The position numbers and the translations under genes were made by a program. DNA of 64,000 bases from Streptomyces sp. P9-A4 (lineage in GTDB: Bacteria > Actinomycetota > Actinomycetes > Streptomycetales > Streptomycetaceae), in assembly GCF_036634195.1 (NCBI RefSeq), contig NZ_JAZIFY010000001.1:6520501-6584500 (forward strand). Direction: 5' to 3'. The notes beneath the pieces are model-generated. The model was not told the DNA's origin. It made no database searches and saw only the letters and a program-made list of their open reading frames with translations. The number at the start of each line of letters is the position of its first letter. Positions within the stretch are counted from its first letter, which is position 1. Shown one piece after another: positions 1-9,110 of this stretch.

Positions 1-1118
1 GCCAGCCGCAACAGCTGGATGTCGGAGGTGCCCGCCGGGGCGAAGATGTGGTGGGCGTCCCGGAGGTAGCGCTCGATGGCGCGGTCGGTGAAGAGGCCGG
101 CGGCGGCGTGGATCTCCATGGCGTTGCGCCCGGAGTCGATCGCCGACTCGACGTTGACGAGCTTGGCGTTCATCAGCTCGGCGTCGCAGGAGAGCCCCTG
201 GTCGAGCAGGTGCACGGCGTGGTACGCGGAGAGCCGGGCGGTCATGAGGCGGGACTGCATCTGACCCAGCTTCAGCTTGACCGTGGGGAGGTCGTGGAGC
301 GGCTTGCCGTAGCGGATGCGCTCGGAGGCGAAGCGGGTGGTCTCGTCCAGGATCGCCTGGTGGATGCCGAGCGAGACGGCCGTGAGGTTGGCCCGTCCGT
401 ACAGAACGCTGGAGGAGTACGCGACGGAGAGTCCGTCGCCCTCGTCGCCCAGGCGGTTGGCGGCCGGGATCCGGCAGTTCTCGAAGATCAGCTCGCCGAA
501 GCTGAAGCCGTGGAGACCCATGGCCTCCTGCTGCGGACCGGTCCTGAAACCGGGGCGATCGGATTCGACCAGGAAGGCGGTGAGTCCCTTCGAACCGGGA
601 CCGGTCCTGACCACGACGCCGTGGAGATCGCCGACATGGCTGTTGCCGACGAAGACCTTGCTGCCGTTGAGGATGTAGTCGTCGCCGTCCCGAACCGCGC
701 TGGCGGTCATGCCGAGGACGTGCCCCCCGGACTCGGGCTCGGTGACCGCGATGGTCGGCAGGCACTCGCCCGCGGCGATGGCCGGGAGCCAGGTCTTGCG
801 CTGCTCGTCGCTGCCGAAGTGGACGATCTTGGCGGTGCCCAGCTGGGAGGCCTGGACCATGGCGCCCATGGCGCCGCTGACCCGGGACAGCTCCTCGATG
901 ATGATGGTCTTCGCCAGATGCCCGGCGCCCATGCCGCCGTACTCCTGGTTGATGGTCGCGCCCAGCCAGCCCTGTTCGGCGATCAGCCGGGACAGCTCGT
1001 GGTGGACCGTCCGGGACGCCTCCATCTCGGCTATCCGCGGCCGGACCTCCCGCTCCGCGAAGTCGCGGACCGTCTCCCTGAGCTGATGATGCAGCCGACT
1101 GCTGAAGTAGGCGTCCAT
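1..1118 (-). CDS. Acyl-CoA dehydrogenase family protein (3' end beyond window)
   Basis: About 372 codons are visible and the C-terminus is cut by the window edge. It should be a cytosolic FAD enzyme that oxidises an acyl-CoA or carrier-bound acyl group at the alpha-beta position. The N-terminal helical part, the middle strand domain (EPESGGHVLGMTASAV) and the C-terminal helices are all recognisable. The start ATG at 1118 has a good ribosome site, GGGGAGGAAC. Oddity: the place where medium-chain enzymes carry the catalytic Glu (the EGT of IYEGTxxIQ) reads PAGTSDIQ here, so Glu is Ala. The alternative Glu position of the isovaleryl type, next to LYGRANL, is Gly. The substrate cannot be told. 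It may be a biosynthetic or divergent member. Family call firm, activity uncertain. Confidence 0.88.
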   Translation of the reverse strand, partial: MDAYFSSRLHHQLRETVRDFAEREVRPRIAEMEASRTVHHELSRLIAEQGWLGATINQEYGGMGAGHLAKTIIIEELSRVSGAMGAMVQASQLGTAKIVHFGSDEQRKTWLPAIAAGECLPTIAVTEPESGGHVLGMTASAVRDGDDYILNGSKVFVGNSHVGDLHGVVVRTGPGSKGLTAFLVESDRPGFRTGPQQEAMGLHGFSFGELIFENCRIPAANRLGDEGDGLSVAYSSSVLYGRANLTAVSLGIHQAILDETTRFASERIRYGKPLHDLPTVKLKLGQMQSRLMTARLSAYHAVHLLDQGLSCDAELMNAKLVNVESAIDSGRNAMEIHAAAGLFTDRAIERYLRDAHHIFAPAGTSDIQLLRL

Positions 1119-1630
1119 CCGAGTTCCTCCCCTGCGAAACGCCTGGTCGGTCGTCCGGCCAGGTGGTGCATCGGCAGTGGTCCCGTCCCGAACAGGCCGA
1201 CACTTCATGGTGTTGATCTTTCCAGGAGGGAGCAATATCGCCACGAGATTTGTCCGAAACCCGAACGGTTGACGATCGGGAGCGACTGTGTTTCCGGTGG
1301 TCCCGCCCTGCTGGGGTCGATGAGCCCGGGATTCCGCTTGGGCTTCTTTCTGCCACATGCCAACGGCAAAGGACTCTCCGGCATATGCCCACGAAACCTC
1401 CTGTTCGCCACAGGGGCCCCTTCCGTACCCAAGACGGTTCATCCCGGAAGCCCGCCGGTCGCCGCTCCGTCCAATGCGCCGCGCCTCCGTTGCGCTACGG
1501 AGAGTGACGCGCACCCCTACGCGTGTCCTCGCGTCCGAGGCACCCGGAAAGGGGTTCGTGACCACCGGGGAAAGTGCGGTACTGTTCTCATGCGCGTTCA
1601 GCCAGGGGAAACCCCAGGTCAGACGGGCGC
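1119..1630. other. Intergenic region upstream of tRNA-Pro
   Basis: About 510 bases between the acyl-CoA dehydrogenase start and the tRNA, somewhat less GC-rich than the coding DNA around it. A 75-codon minus-strand frame (1205-1432) crosses it, but with no recognisable family and no convincing ribosome site, so I do not call it. A -10-like TACTGT at 1580-1585 is a plausible tRNA promoter element about 45 bases ahead of the tRNA. Confidence 0.5.
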
Positions 1631-1704
<74 letters not shown>

Positions 1705-1722
1705 CTTGAGAAAGTCGGAATT

Positions 1723-1760
1723 CGAGGGGCCGTTTCAGAGTGATCTGAAACGGCCCCTCG
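1723..1760 (+). terminator. Terminator hairpin after tRNA-Pro
   Basis: A perfect 17-bp inverted repeat (left arm 1723-1739, right arm 1744-1760, right arm TCTGAAACGGCCCCTCG) with a GTGA loop, 18 bases after the tRNA. A weak T-rich stretch follows. A close relative of this hairpin follows the second tRNA-Pro at 53356-53395. Confidence 0.85.
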
Positions 1761-2342
1761 GTCGTTTCCTGTGGCCGGACTCCGGCCCTTCGTGAAGTGG
1801 GCCGCCCTTCCGGAAGTGCGGGTTCCTGGTCCTCCATGAAGGAGTGGCGAAGGCGACGGCCCGGCTGGACGGCACCGGACGCAGGGCGACAAGGAGTTCG
1901 CCGCCCCGGCGGACCGCCCGCCCGGCCGGGGATGCCGGGCCGGCGTTCGGCGGTGGATCGCGATTCCGTGCGGTCGGCGCTCACTGTGTGTGTCGGCGGC
2001 ACCCCGTACGGCTCTCCCCCTAGGAGAGCCGGAACGCCCTCGACGGGCCGCGCCGCGACGAGGCTCCGGGGGCGGAGGTCCGGCGGCAGGCGGTCGCCGA
2101 GGCTCGGCGGGAGCCCCGGGGCGGTGAGGGCGGGCGGCGGCTCCTCGTCGTCTGGCCGGCGATACCCGGTCCGTACCGGAACCACTACCGGATTCTGCGC
2201 CAGTTGCGGGCCTAACAGGCCGACCTGGAGCCGGAGTCCTCGCGGTGCTCGTCGCCCTCGACCGGGTGGGCCCCCGTCGCGGTCGCTCTGGCCGTCCCCC
2301 GCCCCCCGGTGCGAGGATGATCCTCGTGATCAGGAGCCCCCG
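1761..2342. other. Intergenic stretch with no convincing gene
   Basis: About 580 bases between the tRNA terminator and the MBL hydrolase. Long frames exist on both strands but are low-complexity Arg/Gly/Pro translations of GC-rich DNA with no known family and no ribosome site. A 9-bp hairpin (CGGCTCTCC and its complement, 2009-2031) is the only clear structure. Confidence 0.5.
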
Positions 2343-3335
2343 ATGAACCCCCGTCCCGCACTGCCGTCCTGGCTGACCTGGTGGGAGCGGCCCTTCCCGA
2401 ACGCCAACACGATCCTGTTGTACGGGCGTCGACCCGCCCTGATCGACAGCGGGTTCGTCGGTCACGCCGAGGAGACCGCCGCATGGGTCCGTGCGCGGAC
2501 CGGCCGGGTCGATCTGGTCGTGAACACCCACTGGCACTCCGACCACGTCGGCGGCAACGCCCTCCTCCAGGCCGGCGGAGCCGCCATCGCCGCCGGGGCC
2601 CCCGAGGCGGAGGCCATCACCCGCCGGGACGCGGGCTGTTGCTCCGCCGAGTACCTGGACCAGCCCGTACCGCCGTACACGGTCGACGTGGCTCTCGACG
2701 ACGGCCAGGTCCTCCGGCTCGGCGACACGGACTGGGAGGTCGTCCGCACGCCGGGGCACACCCCGGGCCATCTCGCCCTGTGGCAGCCCGAAGAGCGGCT
2801 CCTCGTGGTCGGGGACGCGCTCTCGGACTACGACGTCGGCTGGGTCGACCTCGCCCTCGACGGGCCCGACGTGGCCACCACCGCACTCGCCTCGCTCCAG
2901 CGGCTCGCCGACCTCGAACCCCGTGTGATCCTGCCGTCCCACGGCCCGGTCCCCGCAGACCCGGCCAGGGCCCTCGCGGCGGCGCTGCGGCGGGGACGGC
3001 GTCTCGTCGACGACCCCGAAGGGGCGGTCCGGTACGGGGCCCGGCGCATCTTCGCGTTCGCCCTGATGATCCGCGGCGGCATCCCGGCCGACGAGGTGGA
3101 GCCGTATCTGCACGCCCGCGCCTGGCTGACCGACGCCGCGCGTCTCCTCGGCATCGGCCCCGAGGCGCTCGCCGCCGACCTGGTCACGAGCATGCTCGCC
3201 AGCGGCGCGACCGTCCTGCGCGACGGCCGGTTCCATGCCGCCGCCGACCACAGCCCGACCCCGCCCGAGACACTGCGCGTGCCCTACCCCGGCGCCTGGC
3301 CGCTGCCCGAGCCGTACGGGGTCAGGACTCGGTGA
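2343..3335 (+). CDS. MBL-fold metallo-hydrolase
   Basis: 330 residues. The metallo-beta-lactamase fold signature THWHSDHVGG gives the di-metal ligands His63, His65, Asp67 and His68. A further metal-ligand His lies in TPGHTPGH and another in PSHGPV. This is the glyoxalase II/RNase Z/lactamase-like superfamily; the substrate cannot be told. The start ATG at 2343 follows AGGAG with proper spacing. The frame stays open upstream to 1797, but that part is low-complexity. It converges on the next gene with a 14-base overlap at the stops, so a shared termination region is likely. Probably a cytosolic stand-alone enzyme. Confidence 0.9.
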   Translation: MNPRPALPSWLTWWERPFPNANTILLYGRRPALIDSGFVGHAEETAAWVRARTGRVDLVVNTHWHSDHVGGNALLQAGGAAIAAGAPEAEAITRRDAGCCSAEYLDQPVPPYTVDVALDDGQVLRLGDTDWEVVRTPGHTPGHLALWQPEERLLVVGDALSDYDVGWVDLALDGPDVATTALASLQRLADLEPRVILPSHGPVPADPARALAAALRRGRRLVDDPEGAVRYGARRIFAFALMIRGGIPADEVEPYLHARAWLTDAARLLGIGPEALAADLVTSMLASGATVLRDGRFHAAADHSPTPPETLRVPYPGAWPLPEPYGVRTR

Positions 3336-3741
3336 AGGCGTCCTCGGGGGCCTCGTCGAGCACGAATCCGTTGTCGAAGCGCACGCGGACGGTCACCCGG
3401 GTCCGTTCCCGCTGGTAGGCGGTCCACTCGGGCTCCAGGGCGCCGATCTGCTCCTCCAGCCGGCTCCGGCTCTCCGGCGGCATCTGGTGCCCGAAGCCGT
3501 CCAGGAGGGACTTGAGCCGTTCGTACTCGCGGGCGGCGTCGCTCTGCCGCCTCTCGTGGGTGTCCACGCGCTCGACGGTGCCTTCGAGGCCCGCCGCCAG
3601 TGCCAGGAATCCGGCGAAGGCGGCCTCTCCCGTACCCGCCTCCGCCTCAGCGGCCGTGGCGGACCCGTCGGCCCGTGTGACCGCACCGGTCAGCCTGAGG
3701 TCCGTCGCCAGCCTCACTCGCCGGCCCTCTTCGAGTGTCAT
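3322..3741 (-). CDS. Hypothetical protein with coiled-coil middle
   Basis: 139 residues, no family recognised. The middle third (DTHERRQSDAAREYERLKSL through the LEEQIGALEPEW segment) is charged and helical, probably a short coiled coil. The C-terminus is a small strand-like segment ending DEAPEDAFTES. No signal peptide or membrane segment. The start ATG at 3741 is preceded by GAGGGATCG; a longer frame runs upstream to 4083 but is Gly/Pro/Arg-rich and looks non-coding. The stop overlaps the end of the convergent MBL hydrolase gene. About 310 bases upstream (3742-4055) hold nothing I can support. Confidence 0.7.
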   Translation of the reverse strand: MTLEEGRRVRLATDLRLTGAVTRADGSATAAEAEAGTGEAAFAGFLALAAGLEGTVERVDTHERRQSDAAREYERLKSLLDGFGHQMPPESRSRLEEQIGALEPEWTAYQRERTRVTVRVRFDNGFVLDEAPEDAFTES

Positions 3742-4055
3742 CGATCCCTCGTCCGTCTCTCCCGGTCGGCCGGGCCGTGACCCCGTGTGTCCGGGGAGCC
3801 CGAGGGGTCCCATTATCCCGGTCCCCGCCGACAGGACGGCGGGGGAGGACGTCATGGACGGTAGGGCCGCCACCGGTTGTCGACGTTGGTGTACCGGTAC
3901 GTCGGCCCCTGGGCGGACCGCCGGGTCAACTGCTCCGCCAGGTGCGGGTTGTCCGGGGCGTGGGCGCACTACCCCGGCGTACGACTCCGCCGGGGCGGGA
4001 CGGACGGGACCGGCCCGGATCCCCGGGCCGGTCGGGGTTCCCGTGGCGGCTGGGG

Positions 4056-4409
4056 TCAACGGGCCAGGCGGGCCTCCAGCCACTGGAGGATCTCGGGGGT
4101 CACCGGGTCCGTGATGTCCGCGAACTCCTCGTGCTTCTTCAGGAACTTCGCCACGTAGGGGCAGACGGGCACGATCCGCATCCCGGAGGCGCGTACGTCC
4201 GTGAGGGCCTGTTTGACGAGGATCGAGGCGAGGCCCTGGCCCGCGTACGCGTCGTCGATCTCGGTGTGGAAGAAGACGCGCCGGTCGTCGCGGTCCCGGT
4301 ACGCCGTGAGGCCGGCGCGCTGCTCCTCGACCAGGATCTCGTAGCGGTGCCGGGGCTCGACGTGCCGGACGACGGGGGTGTTCCGGGGGGTGGTCTCCTG
4401 CTCGCTCAT
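4056..4409 (-). CDS. GNAT-like N-acetyltransferase (YjdJ type, short)
   Basis: 117 residues, the length of the compact GCN5-related family. The acetyl-CoA-binding region is AYAGQGLASILVKQALTDVR, with the usual Q/RxxGxG/A pattern (GQGLAS). After it comes the conserved RIVPVCPYVAKFLKKH, typical of the YjdJ/DUF-type short GNATs. An acceptor cannot be predicted; members usually act on small amines or proteins in the cytosol. The start ATG at 4409 follows AAAGGCC. It lies 67 bases downstream of the pirin gene on the same strand and may share its transcript. Confidence 0.87.
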   Translation of the reverse strand: MSEQETTPRNTPVVRHVEPRHRYEILVEEQRAGLTAYRDRDDRRVFFHTEIDDAYAGQGLASILVKQALTDVRASGMRIVPVCPYVAKFLKKHEEFADITDPVTPEILQWLEARLAR

Positions 4410-4476
4410 GGCGGGCCTTTCGTTGATTCGTCGAGGTGGGGGAGAGGGGTGGGGGGAGAGGGAGTGGGCTACGGGG

Positions 4477-5400
4477 TCAGCCGCGAGGCGGGTTGCCGCG
4501 CGGTGTGAGGGCCGCGTTCGGGAGGATCGGGGCGGGGAGGCGGTCGCCCGGGTAGCCGTCGACGTGGCCGAAGCGTTCGGAGGCCCGCTCCCAGGCGTCC
4601 CTGGCCTCGACGATGTCCTGGTGGCTGCGGCCGATGAAGTTCCACCACATGACGATCCGTTCGTCGAAGGGCGTGCCGCCGAGCAGGACGGCCCGCGCCC
4701 GGCGGTCGGACTCGTTGGTGAGGGTCAGGGTCTCGTGTCCGGTGCCGACGTAGCCGAGTTCGGCGGGACGCACCCGTGCGCCGTCGACGAGGACGGTTCC
4801 CTCGTCGACGAGCAGGCCGTGCTCGAAGGACGCGTCGACGGTGAGGGTGAGCGTGGCGCCCGCGTCGAGGAGCAGTTCGGCGCCGAGGAGCGGGGTGAAG
4901 GTGGGCACCGGGGAGGTGTCGCCGGCCAGCGTGCCGAGGAACACCCGGAGTTCGGCGCCGTCGAGGCGCACCGGCTCCGGGGCGTGGTGCCGGAAGTCGC
5001 GGTCGGTGTGGCGGTGTTCCTCCGGCAGCGCCACCCAGAGCTGCACTCCGTGCAGGACGGTGGTGCCGGGGGTGGAGACCTCGGTGTGGCTGATGCCGTG
5101 GCCGCCGGTCATGAGGTTCAGCTCGCCGGGCCGTACGATCGCGTGACTGCCCAGGCTGTCGCGGTGCTCGATCTCGCCGCTGAACAGCCAGCTGACCGTC
5201 TGCAGACCGGTGTGCGGGTGGGGAGCGACGTCCATGCCGCCGGACTCCGCGACCTCGTCGGGGCCGTAGTGATCGGCGAAGCACCAGGCGCCGATCAGCG
5301 TGCGTGACCGCTGGGGCAGGGTGCGTCGTACGGTCATGGCGCGCGGTCCGCCCAGCGGTACGTCCCGGGCGGTGAGGATCTCGACCTCGGTGTCGTGCAT
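4477..5400 (-). CDS. Pirin family protein
   Basis: 307 residues. Two cupin barrels of the pirin family. The N-terminal barrel carries the metal-binding set His61, His63 (PHPHTGLQT), His105 and Glu107 (GISHTEVST). Pirins bind Fe(II) or other metals; some bacterial members have quercetinase activity and others act as redox-sensing cofactors. Which applies here is unknown. The start ATG at 5400 has GAGGGG upstream; the frame also extends 15 codons to 5445 without a ribosome site. It diverges from an AhpD-like gene across a short AT-richer gap (about 5415-5455), a pairing that suggests a common oxidative-stress role. Confidence 0.93.
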   Translation of the reverse strand: MHDTEVEILTARDVPLGGPRAMTVRRTLPQRSRTLIGAWCFADHYGPDEVAESGGMDVAPHPHTGLQTVSWLFSGEIEHRDSLGSHAIVRPGELNLMTGGHGISHTEVSTPGTTVLHGVQLWVALPEEHRHTDRDFRHHAPEPVRLDGAELRVFLGTLAGDTSPVPTFTPLLGAELLLDAGATLTLTVDASFEHGLLVDEGTVLVDGARVRPAELGYVGTGHETLTLTNESDRRARAVLLGGTPFDERIVMWWNFIGRSHQDIVEARDAWERASERFGHVDGYPGDRLPAPILPNAALTPRGNPPRG

Positions 5401-5505
5401 GCCCGACCCCTCTCGCGCAGTGCGATGTAGTTTCGCTTTCAACAATTATGGGTGATCATAGCTCCAGAACCCGTGACGCGCACGGGCTCGCCGAAGGAGC
5501 GCATC

Positions 5506-5985
5506 GTGAGCGACGTGACACAGGCCCTTGGCGGCCGGCGGATCTACCTCGACAAGCAGAGTCCGGCGGCCTACCAGGCCCTCGTCAGGACGGCCGACGC
5601 CGTCCGCGCGACGGCCGCGGAGGCCGGCCTCGACCGCATCCTCGTGGAACTCGTCAACCTGCGGGTGTCACAGATCAACGGCTGCGCCTCCTGCCTCGAC
5701 GTCCACACCAGGGCCGCGCTTCGCGCGGGCGAGACGACGCGCCGCCTCGGCGTGCTTCCCGCCTGGCGGGACACCGAGCTGTTCACGCCCCGGGAGCGCG
5801 CGGCGCTCGCCCTGGCGGAGGCCACCACCGACCCCGCCGACGCCCGTGCGCAGGAGCGGGCCTACGACGAGGCCCGCGAGGTGCTGGACGACGACGAGCT
5901 GTCCGCGGTGGTCTGGGTGGCGATCACCATCAACGCGTTCAACCGAGTCTCGATCCTGAGCAAGCACCCCGTACGGGAGGTGTGA
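5506..5985 (+). CDS. Carboxymuconolactone decarboxylase/AhpD-like protein
   Basis: 159 residues. Contains the alkylhydroperoxidase AhpD-core motif with Cys60, Cys63 and His67 (NGCASCLDVHTRAAL), as in peroxidatic members of the CMD superfamily, so peroxide reduction is more likely than decarboxylation. The GTG start at 5506 is chosen because GAAGGAG sits six bases upstream; an in-frame GTG at 5452 has no ribosome site. Divergent from the pirin gene. The last codons run into a repeat of CCCGTACGGGAGGTG that continues past the stop, so the C-terminal residues HPVREV are partly encoded by repeat sequence. Confidence 0.92.
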   Translation: MSDVTQALGGRRIYLDKQSPAAYQALVRTADAVRATAAEAGLDRILVELVNLRVSQINGCASCLDVHTRAALRAGETTRRLGVLPAWRDTELFTPRERAALALAEATTDPADARAQERAYDEAREVLDDDELSAVVWVAITINAFNRVSILSKHPVREV

Positions 5986-6102
5986 CTTCTCGTACGGGAG
6001 GAGACCGTAGGGGATGGGTGGCGGCCCGTAAGGGAGGTGTATCGGCCCGTACGGGAGGTGCGGCGGCCGTGTCAGGGATGCGGCGGGCGGCCCGTACGGG
6101 TG
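5968..6102. repeat. Interspersed CCCGTACGGGAGGTG repeats
   Basis: Five copies or partial copies of a 10-bp palindrome CCCGTACGGG, usually followed by AGGTG, at 5968-5982, 5991-6000, 6025-6039 (one base changed), 6046-6060 and 6091-6102. They start inside the end of the AhpD-like gene and fill the gap before the small secreted protein. Role unknown; possible binding sites or a decayed repeat. Confidence 0.75.
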
Positions 6103-6142
6103 GGGAGCCGTGTCCGTCGGCGGGGCGGGCCGTTGTGAGGGT

Positions 6143-6436
6143 GTGACTTCTACCCGACGCATCACCTCCGTACTGGCCGTGGCCGCCGCCTTCTCCTGCC
6201 TCGGCGCCTCCGCGGCCCAGGCCGTCGCCACCACCAGCCCGCTCGGCCCGCCGATCAACCCGATCAGCGAGCTCGACGCCATCTCCACCACCGGGATTCC
6301 CGCCGAGTCCCGCGAGCAGTTCCCCGGGATCGCCGGTCAGCTGGGCGGGCTCAACCGCGTGAACGACCTCAACCAGCTCCGCCAGCTCACCGACCTGGCC
6401 GCGCCCGTCGCCGGAGTGCTCCCCGAGATCTCCTGA
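6143..6436 (+). CDS. Small secreted protein of unknown function
   Basis: 97 residues. Starts with a classic Sec signal: Arg-Arg, then a hydrophobic core (SVLAVAAAFSCLGASA) and an AQA cleavage site near residue 25. The mature part of about 70 residues is rich in Leu, Pro, Asn and Gly (LGPPINPISELDAIS, LGGLNRVNDLNQLRQL) with no cysteines and no recognised family. The GTG start at 6143 fits the signal peptide; the ribosome site (GTGAGG) is weak. Similar short exported proteins are common and uncharacterised in Streptomyces. The CCCGTACGGG repeats lie immediately upstream and may be part of its control region. Confidence 0.75.
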   Translation: MTSTRRITSVLAVAAAFSCLGASAAQAVATTSPLGPPINPISELDAISTTGIPAESREQFPGIAGQLGGLNRVNDLNQLRQLTDLAAPVAGVLPEIS

Positions 6437-6573
6437 TCGGTACGGGGCGGCCCCGGGCAGTACAGAGCAGCCGGTGCAGCACGAGCAGCGCGGTGCAGCG
6501 CATGGCGGCCAACGGCAGGGCGGTACCGCGTCACGGCGCGCGGGCCGCCCTGCCGGTCGTACGGAGGTCCGGG

Positions 6574-6825
6574 TCACCAGCCGAAGCGGCGGTTCACCAG
6601 GCCCGCGAACTCCTCGAAGCTCAGCACGCGGTCGCCGTTGAGGTCCGCCTCGTCGAAGAGGGCCGAGGCGTCGTCCGCGTTCCCCACGCCCCAGAGCGGG
6701 ATCACGCCCTGCGCCGCGAGCGTCGGGCCCTTGGCCTGGAGCGCGAGGATGACCTCGGTACGCGTCAGGGTGCCGTCCCGGTCGAGGTCGAGCGCGTCGA
6801 AGAGGGTGCGGGCCTTGTCGCTCAT
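6574..6825 (-). CDS. EF-hand calcium-binding protein
   Basis: 83 residues with two EF-hand loops: DLDRDGTLTRTE near the N-terminus and DLNGDRVLSFEE near the C-terminus, both with acidic residues at positions 1, 3, 5 and 12. This is a calmodulin-like single pair, as in the small calcium sensors CabB-CabD of Streptomyces. No signal peptide, so cytosolic. The start ATG at 6825 has AGGACA upstream. It likely buffers or senses calcium; the partner is unknown. Confidence 0.92.
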   Translation of the reverse strand: MSDKARTLFDALDLDRDGTLTRTEVILALQAKGPTLAAQGVIPLWGVGNADDASALFDEADLNGDRVLSFEEFAGLVNRRFGW

Positions 6826-6966
6826 CGTGTGTCCTGTCCTGTTCCCCCGGCCGGGGAGGTCCCACCCGGTGGTGCCGGCCTGAAAGACGTCGTACGCGCC
6901 CCGGGCGTTGCCTCGGGTGGTTGTCCACAGGTTGCGGCGGACCCGGCCGGGGTGTCCTTCCAGGCC

Positions 6967-6981
6967 TATAGGCTTGACGAA
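6967..6981 (+). promoter_or_regulatory. Probable leaderless promoter of recQ
   Basis: A -10 hexamer TAGGCT (6969-6974) lies six bases ahead of the recQ ATG at 6981, the spacing at which transcription would begin on the A of the start codon. No Shine-Dalgarno sequence is present. A TTGTCCACA, matching the actinobacterial DnaA box consensus, lies at 6921-6929. Confidence 0.55.
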
Positions 6982-9077
6982 TGGTTCTCACCGACGAATC
7001 CGCCGAGATCTCCGACGCAGCGCGGGTGCTCCACCGCGTCTTCGGCTACAGCTCCTTCCGAGGGGAGCAGCAGGAGATCATCGAGCAGGTCGTCGACGGC
7101 GGCGACGCCCTCGTACTGATGCCGACCGGTGGCGGCAAGTCGCTCTGCTACCAGATCCCGGCCCTGGTCCGGGACGGCACCGGTGTGGTGGTCTCGCCGC
7201 TCATCGCCCTCATGCAGGACCAGGTGGACGCGCTCAAGGCCCTCGGGGTGCGGGCCGGATTCCTGAACTCGACGCAGGACCCGTACGAGCGGCAGGCCGT
7301 CGAGCAGGCCTTCCTCGCCGACGAGCTCGACCTGCTCTATCTGGCCCCCGAGCGGCTGCGGACCGAGGGCACGCAGCGGCTCCTCGACCGCGGCAAGGTG
7401 TCGCTGTTCGCGATCGACGAGGCGCACTGCGTCGCCCAGTGGGGCCACGACTTCCGGCCCGACTACCTGGCGCTCTCCATGCTGCACGAGCGCTGGCCGA
7501 AGGTGCCGCGCATCGCGCTGACCGCGACGGCCACCGAGGCCACCCACAAGGAGATCGCCGCGCGGCTCGGTCTTGAGGAGGCCCGGCACTTCGTCGCCGG
7601 ATTCGACCGGCCCAACATCCAGTACCGGATCGTCCCGAAGAATAACCCGCAGAGGCAGCTGCTCGAACTGATCCGCACCGAGCACCAGGGCGACGCCGGA
7701 GTCGTGTACTGCCTCTCCCGGTCCTCGGTGGAGAAGACCGCCGCGCTCCTCGTGGAGAACGGCATCGACGCCGTGCCGTACCACGCAGGCATGGACTCCC
7801 GTACGCGCGCGGCGAACCAGGCCCGCTTCCTGCGGGAGGACGGGGTCGTCGTGGTGGCGACGATCGCCTTCGGTATGGGCATCGACAAGCCCGACGTGCG
7901 GTTCGTGGCCCATCTCGACCTGCCGAAGTCCGTCGAGGGCTACTACCAGGAGACCGGTCGCGCCGGCCGTGACGGCGAACCGGCGACGGCCTGGCTGGCG
8001 TACGGCCTCCAGGACGTGGTCCAGCAGCGCAAGCTGATCGACGGGTCCGAGGGCGACGAGCAGCACCGGCGGGCCCTGGGCATGCACCTCGACGCGATGC
8101 TCGCGCTCTGCGAGACCGTCGACTGCCGCCGTGTGCGGCTGCTCGCCTACTTCGGGCAGGCGGGCGAGCCCTGCGGCAACTGCGACGCCTGCCTCGCCCC
8201 GGCCGAGTCCTGGGACGGCACGGTCGCGGCGCAGAAGCTGCTGTCCACGGTGTGGCGGCTGGCCAAGGAACGGCGCCAGAAGTTCGGCGCCGGCCAGATC
8301 ATCGACATCCTCCAGGGCAAGAAGACCGCCAAGGTCATCCAGTTCGACCACGACGCGCTGTCCGTCTTCGGCGTGGGCTCGGACCTCGGGACCGCCGAGT
8401 GGCGCGGTGTCGTCCGGCAGCTGCTCGCGCTCGGGCTCCTCACGGTGGAGGGCGACTACGGGACGCTCGTCCTCACGGAGGGCAGCGGCGAGGTGCTCGG
8501 CGGGCGCCGCACCGTCACGATGCGGAAGGAGAAGGCTCCGGCCGCCGCCTCCCGCAAGGAGTCCGGTTCGCGCTCGGGCAAGGGCGCCCGCGTGCCCGTC
8601 GACCTGCCCGCCGCCGCCGTGCCGGTCTTCGAGGCCCTCCGCGCCTGGCGGGCCGCGACGGCCCGCGAGCAGGGCGTGCCCGCGTATGTCGTCTTCCATG
8701 ACGCGACGCTGCGGGAGATCGCGACGCTGCTCCCGGCCACGGTCGAGGAGCTGGGCACCGTCGGAGGCGTGGGCGAGGCCAAGCTCACGAAGTACGCCGA
8801 GGGTGTGCTGGAGGCGCTGGCGGAGCACGGCGCCGGGGCGGGCGCGGGCGGTTCTTCCGCCGCCGCTCCTGCCGGCAAGGCCGTCGCGCCCACCGCCAAG
8901 GCCGCCACCGCCGAGGCTCCTGCCAAGGCCCCCGGCACAGGGACCAGCACTCCGAGCACTTCAAGTGCCCCGAGCGCCGCCCATGCCGGTCCCGGGCCTG
9001 ACTCCTTCTCGTTCGACGAAGAGCCGCCTTACGACATGGACGAGTCGGAAGAGCCGCCGTGGGAGGACTGGCGGTAG
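6981..9077 (+). CDS. recQ: ATP-dependent DNA helicase RecQ
   Basis: 698 residues. A superfamily 2 3'-5' DNA helicase acting in recombination repair and fork restart. The Walker A motif is [12 protein letters not shown] and the DEAH box is [18 protein letters not shown], which includes the RecQ-specific aromatic-rich region. The helicase C domain has RAGRDGEP. The zinc-binding RQC part is [12 protein letters not shown] followed by CGNCDAC. The HRDC domain spans roughly residues 535-610. A further ~85-residue tail is Ala/Pro-rich then acidic ([20 protein letters not shown]), which could bind SSB or other partners. No ribosome site: likely leaderless. Monocistronic; the next gene is convergent. 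Confidence 0.97.
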   Translation: MVLTDESAEISDAARVLHRVFGYSSFRGEQQEIIEQVVDGGDALVLMPTGGGKSLCYQIPALVRDGTGVVVSPLIALMQDQVDALKALGVRAGFLNSTQDPYERQAVEQAFLADELDLLYLAPERLRTEGTQRLLDRGKVSLFAIDEAHCVAQWGHDFRPDYLALSMLHERWPKVPRIALTATATEATHKEIAARLGLEEARHFVAGFDRPNIQYRIVPKNNPQRQLLELIRTEHQGDAGVVYCLSRSSVEKTAALLVENGIDAVPYHAGMDSRTRAANQARFLREDGVVVVATIAFGMGIDKPDVRFVAHLDLPKSVEGYYQETGRAGRDGEPATAWLAYGLQDVVQQRKLIDGSEGDEQHRRALGMHLDAMLALCETVDCRRVRLLAYFGQAGEPCGNCDACLAPAESWDGTVAAQKLLSTVWRLAKERRQKFGAGQIIDILQGKKTAKVIQFDHDALSVFGVGSDLGTAEWRGVVRQLLALGLLTVEGDYGTLVLTEGSGEVLGGRRTVTMRKEKAPAAASRKESGSRSGKGARVPVDLPAAAVPVFEALRAWRAATAREQGVPAYVVFHDATLREIATLLPATVEELGTVGGVGEAKLTKYAEGVLEALAEHGAGAGAGGSSAAAPAGKAVAPTAKAATAEAPAKAPGTGTSTPSTSSAPSAAHAGPGPDSFSFDEEPPYDMDESEEPPWEDWR

Positions 9078-9110
9078 CCGGATCGGGCGGACGCGGGGCC
9101 GGACATCTGC

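Noticed and set aside
1205..1432. 75-codon minus-strand frame upstream of the acyl-CoA dehydrogenase
   Set aside because: No family and no ribosome site. Atypical composition is not enough.
1797..2342. N-terminal extension of the MBL hydrolase
   Set aside because: The frame is open but Arg/Gly/Pro-rich without a ribosome site, whereas ATG 2343 has AGGAG and starts the fold.
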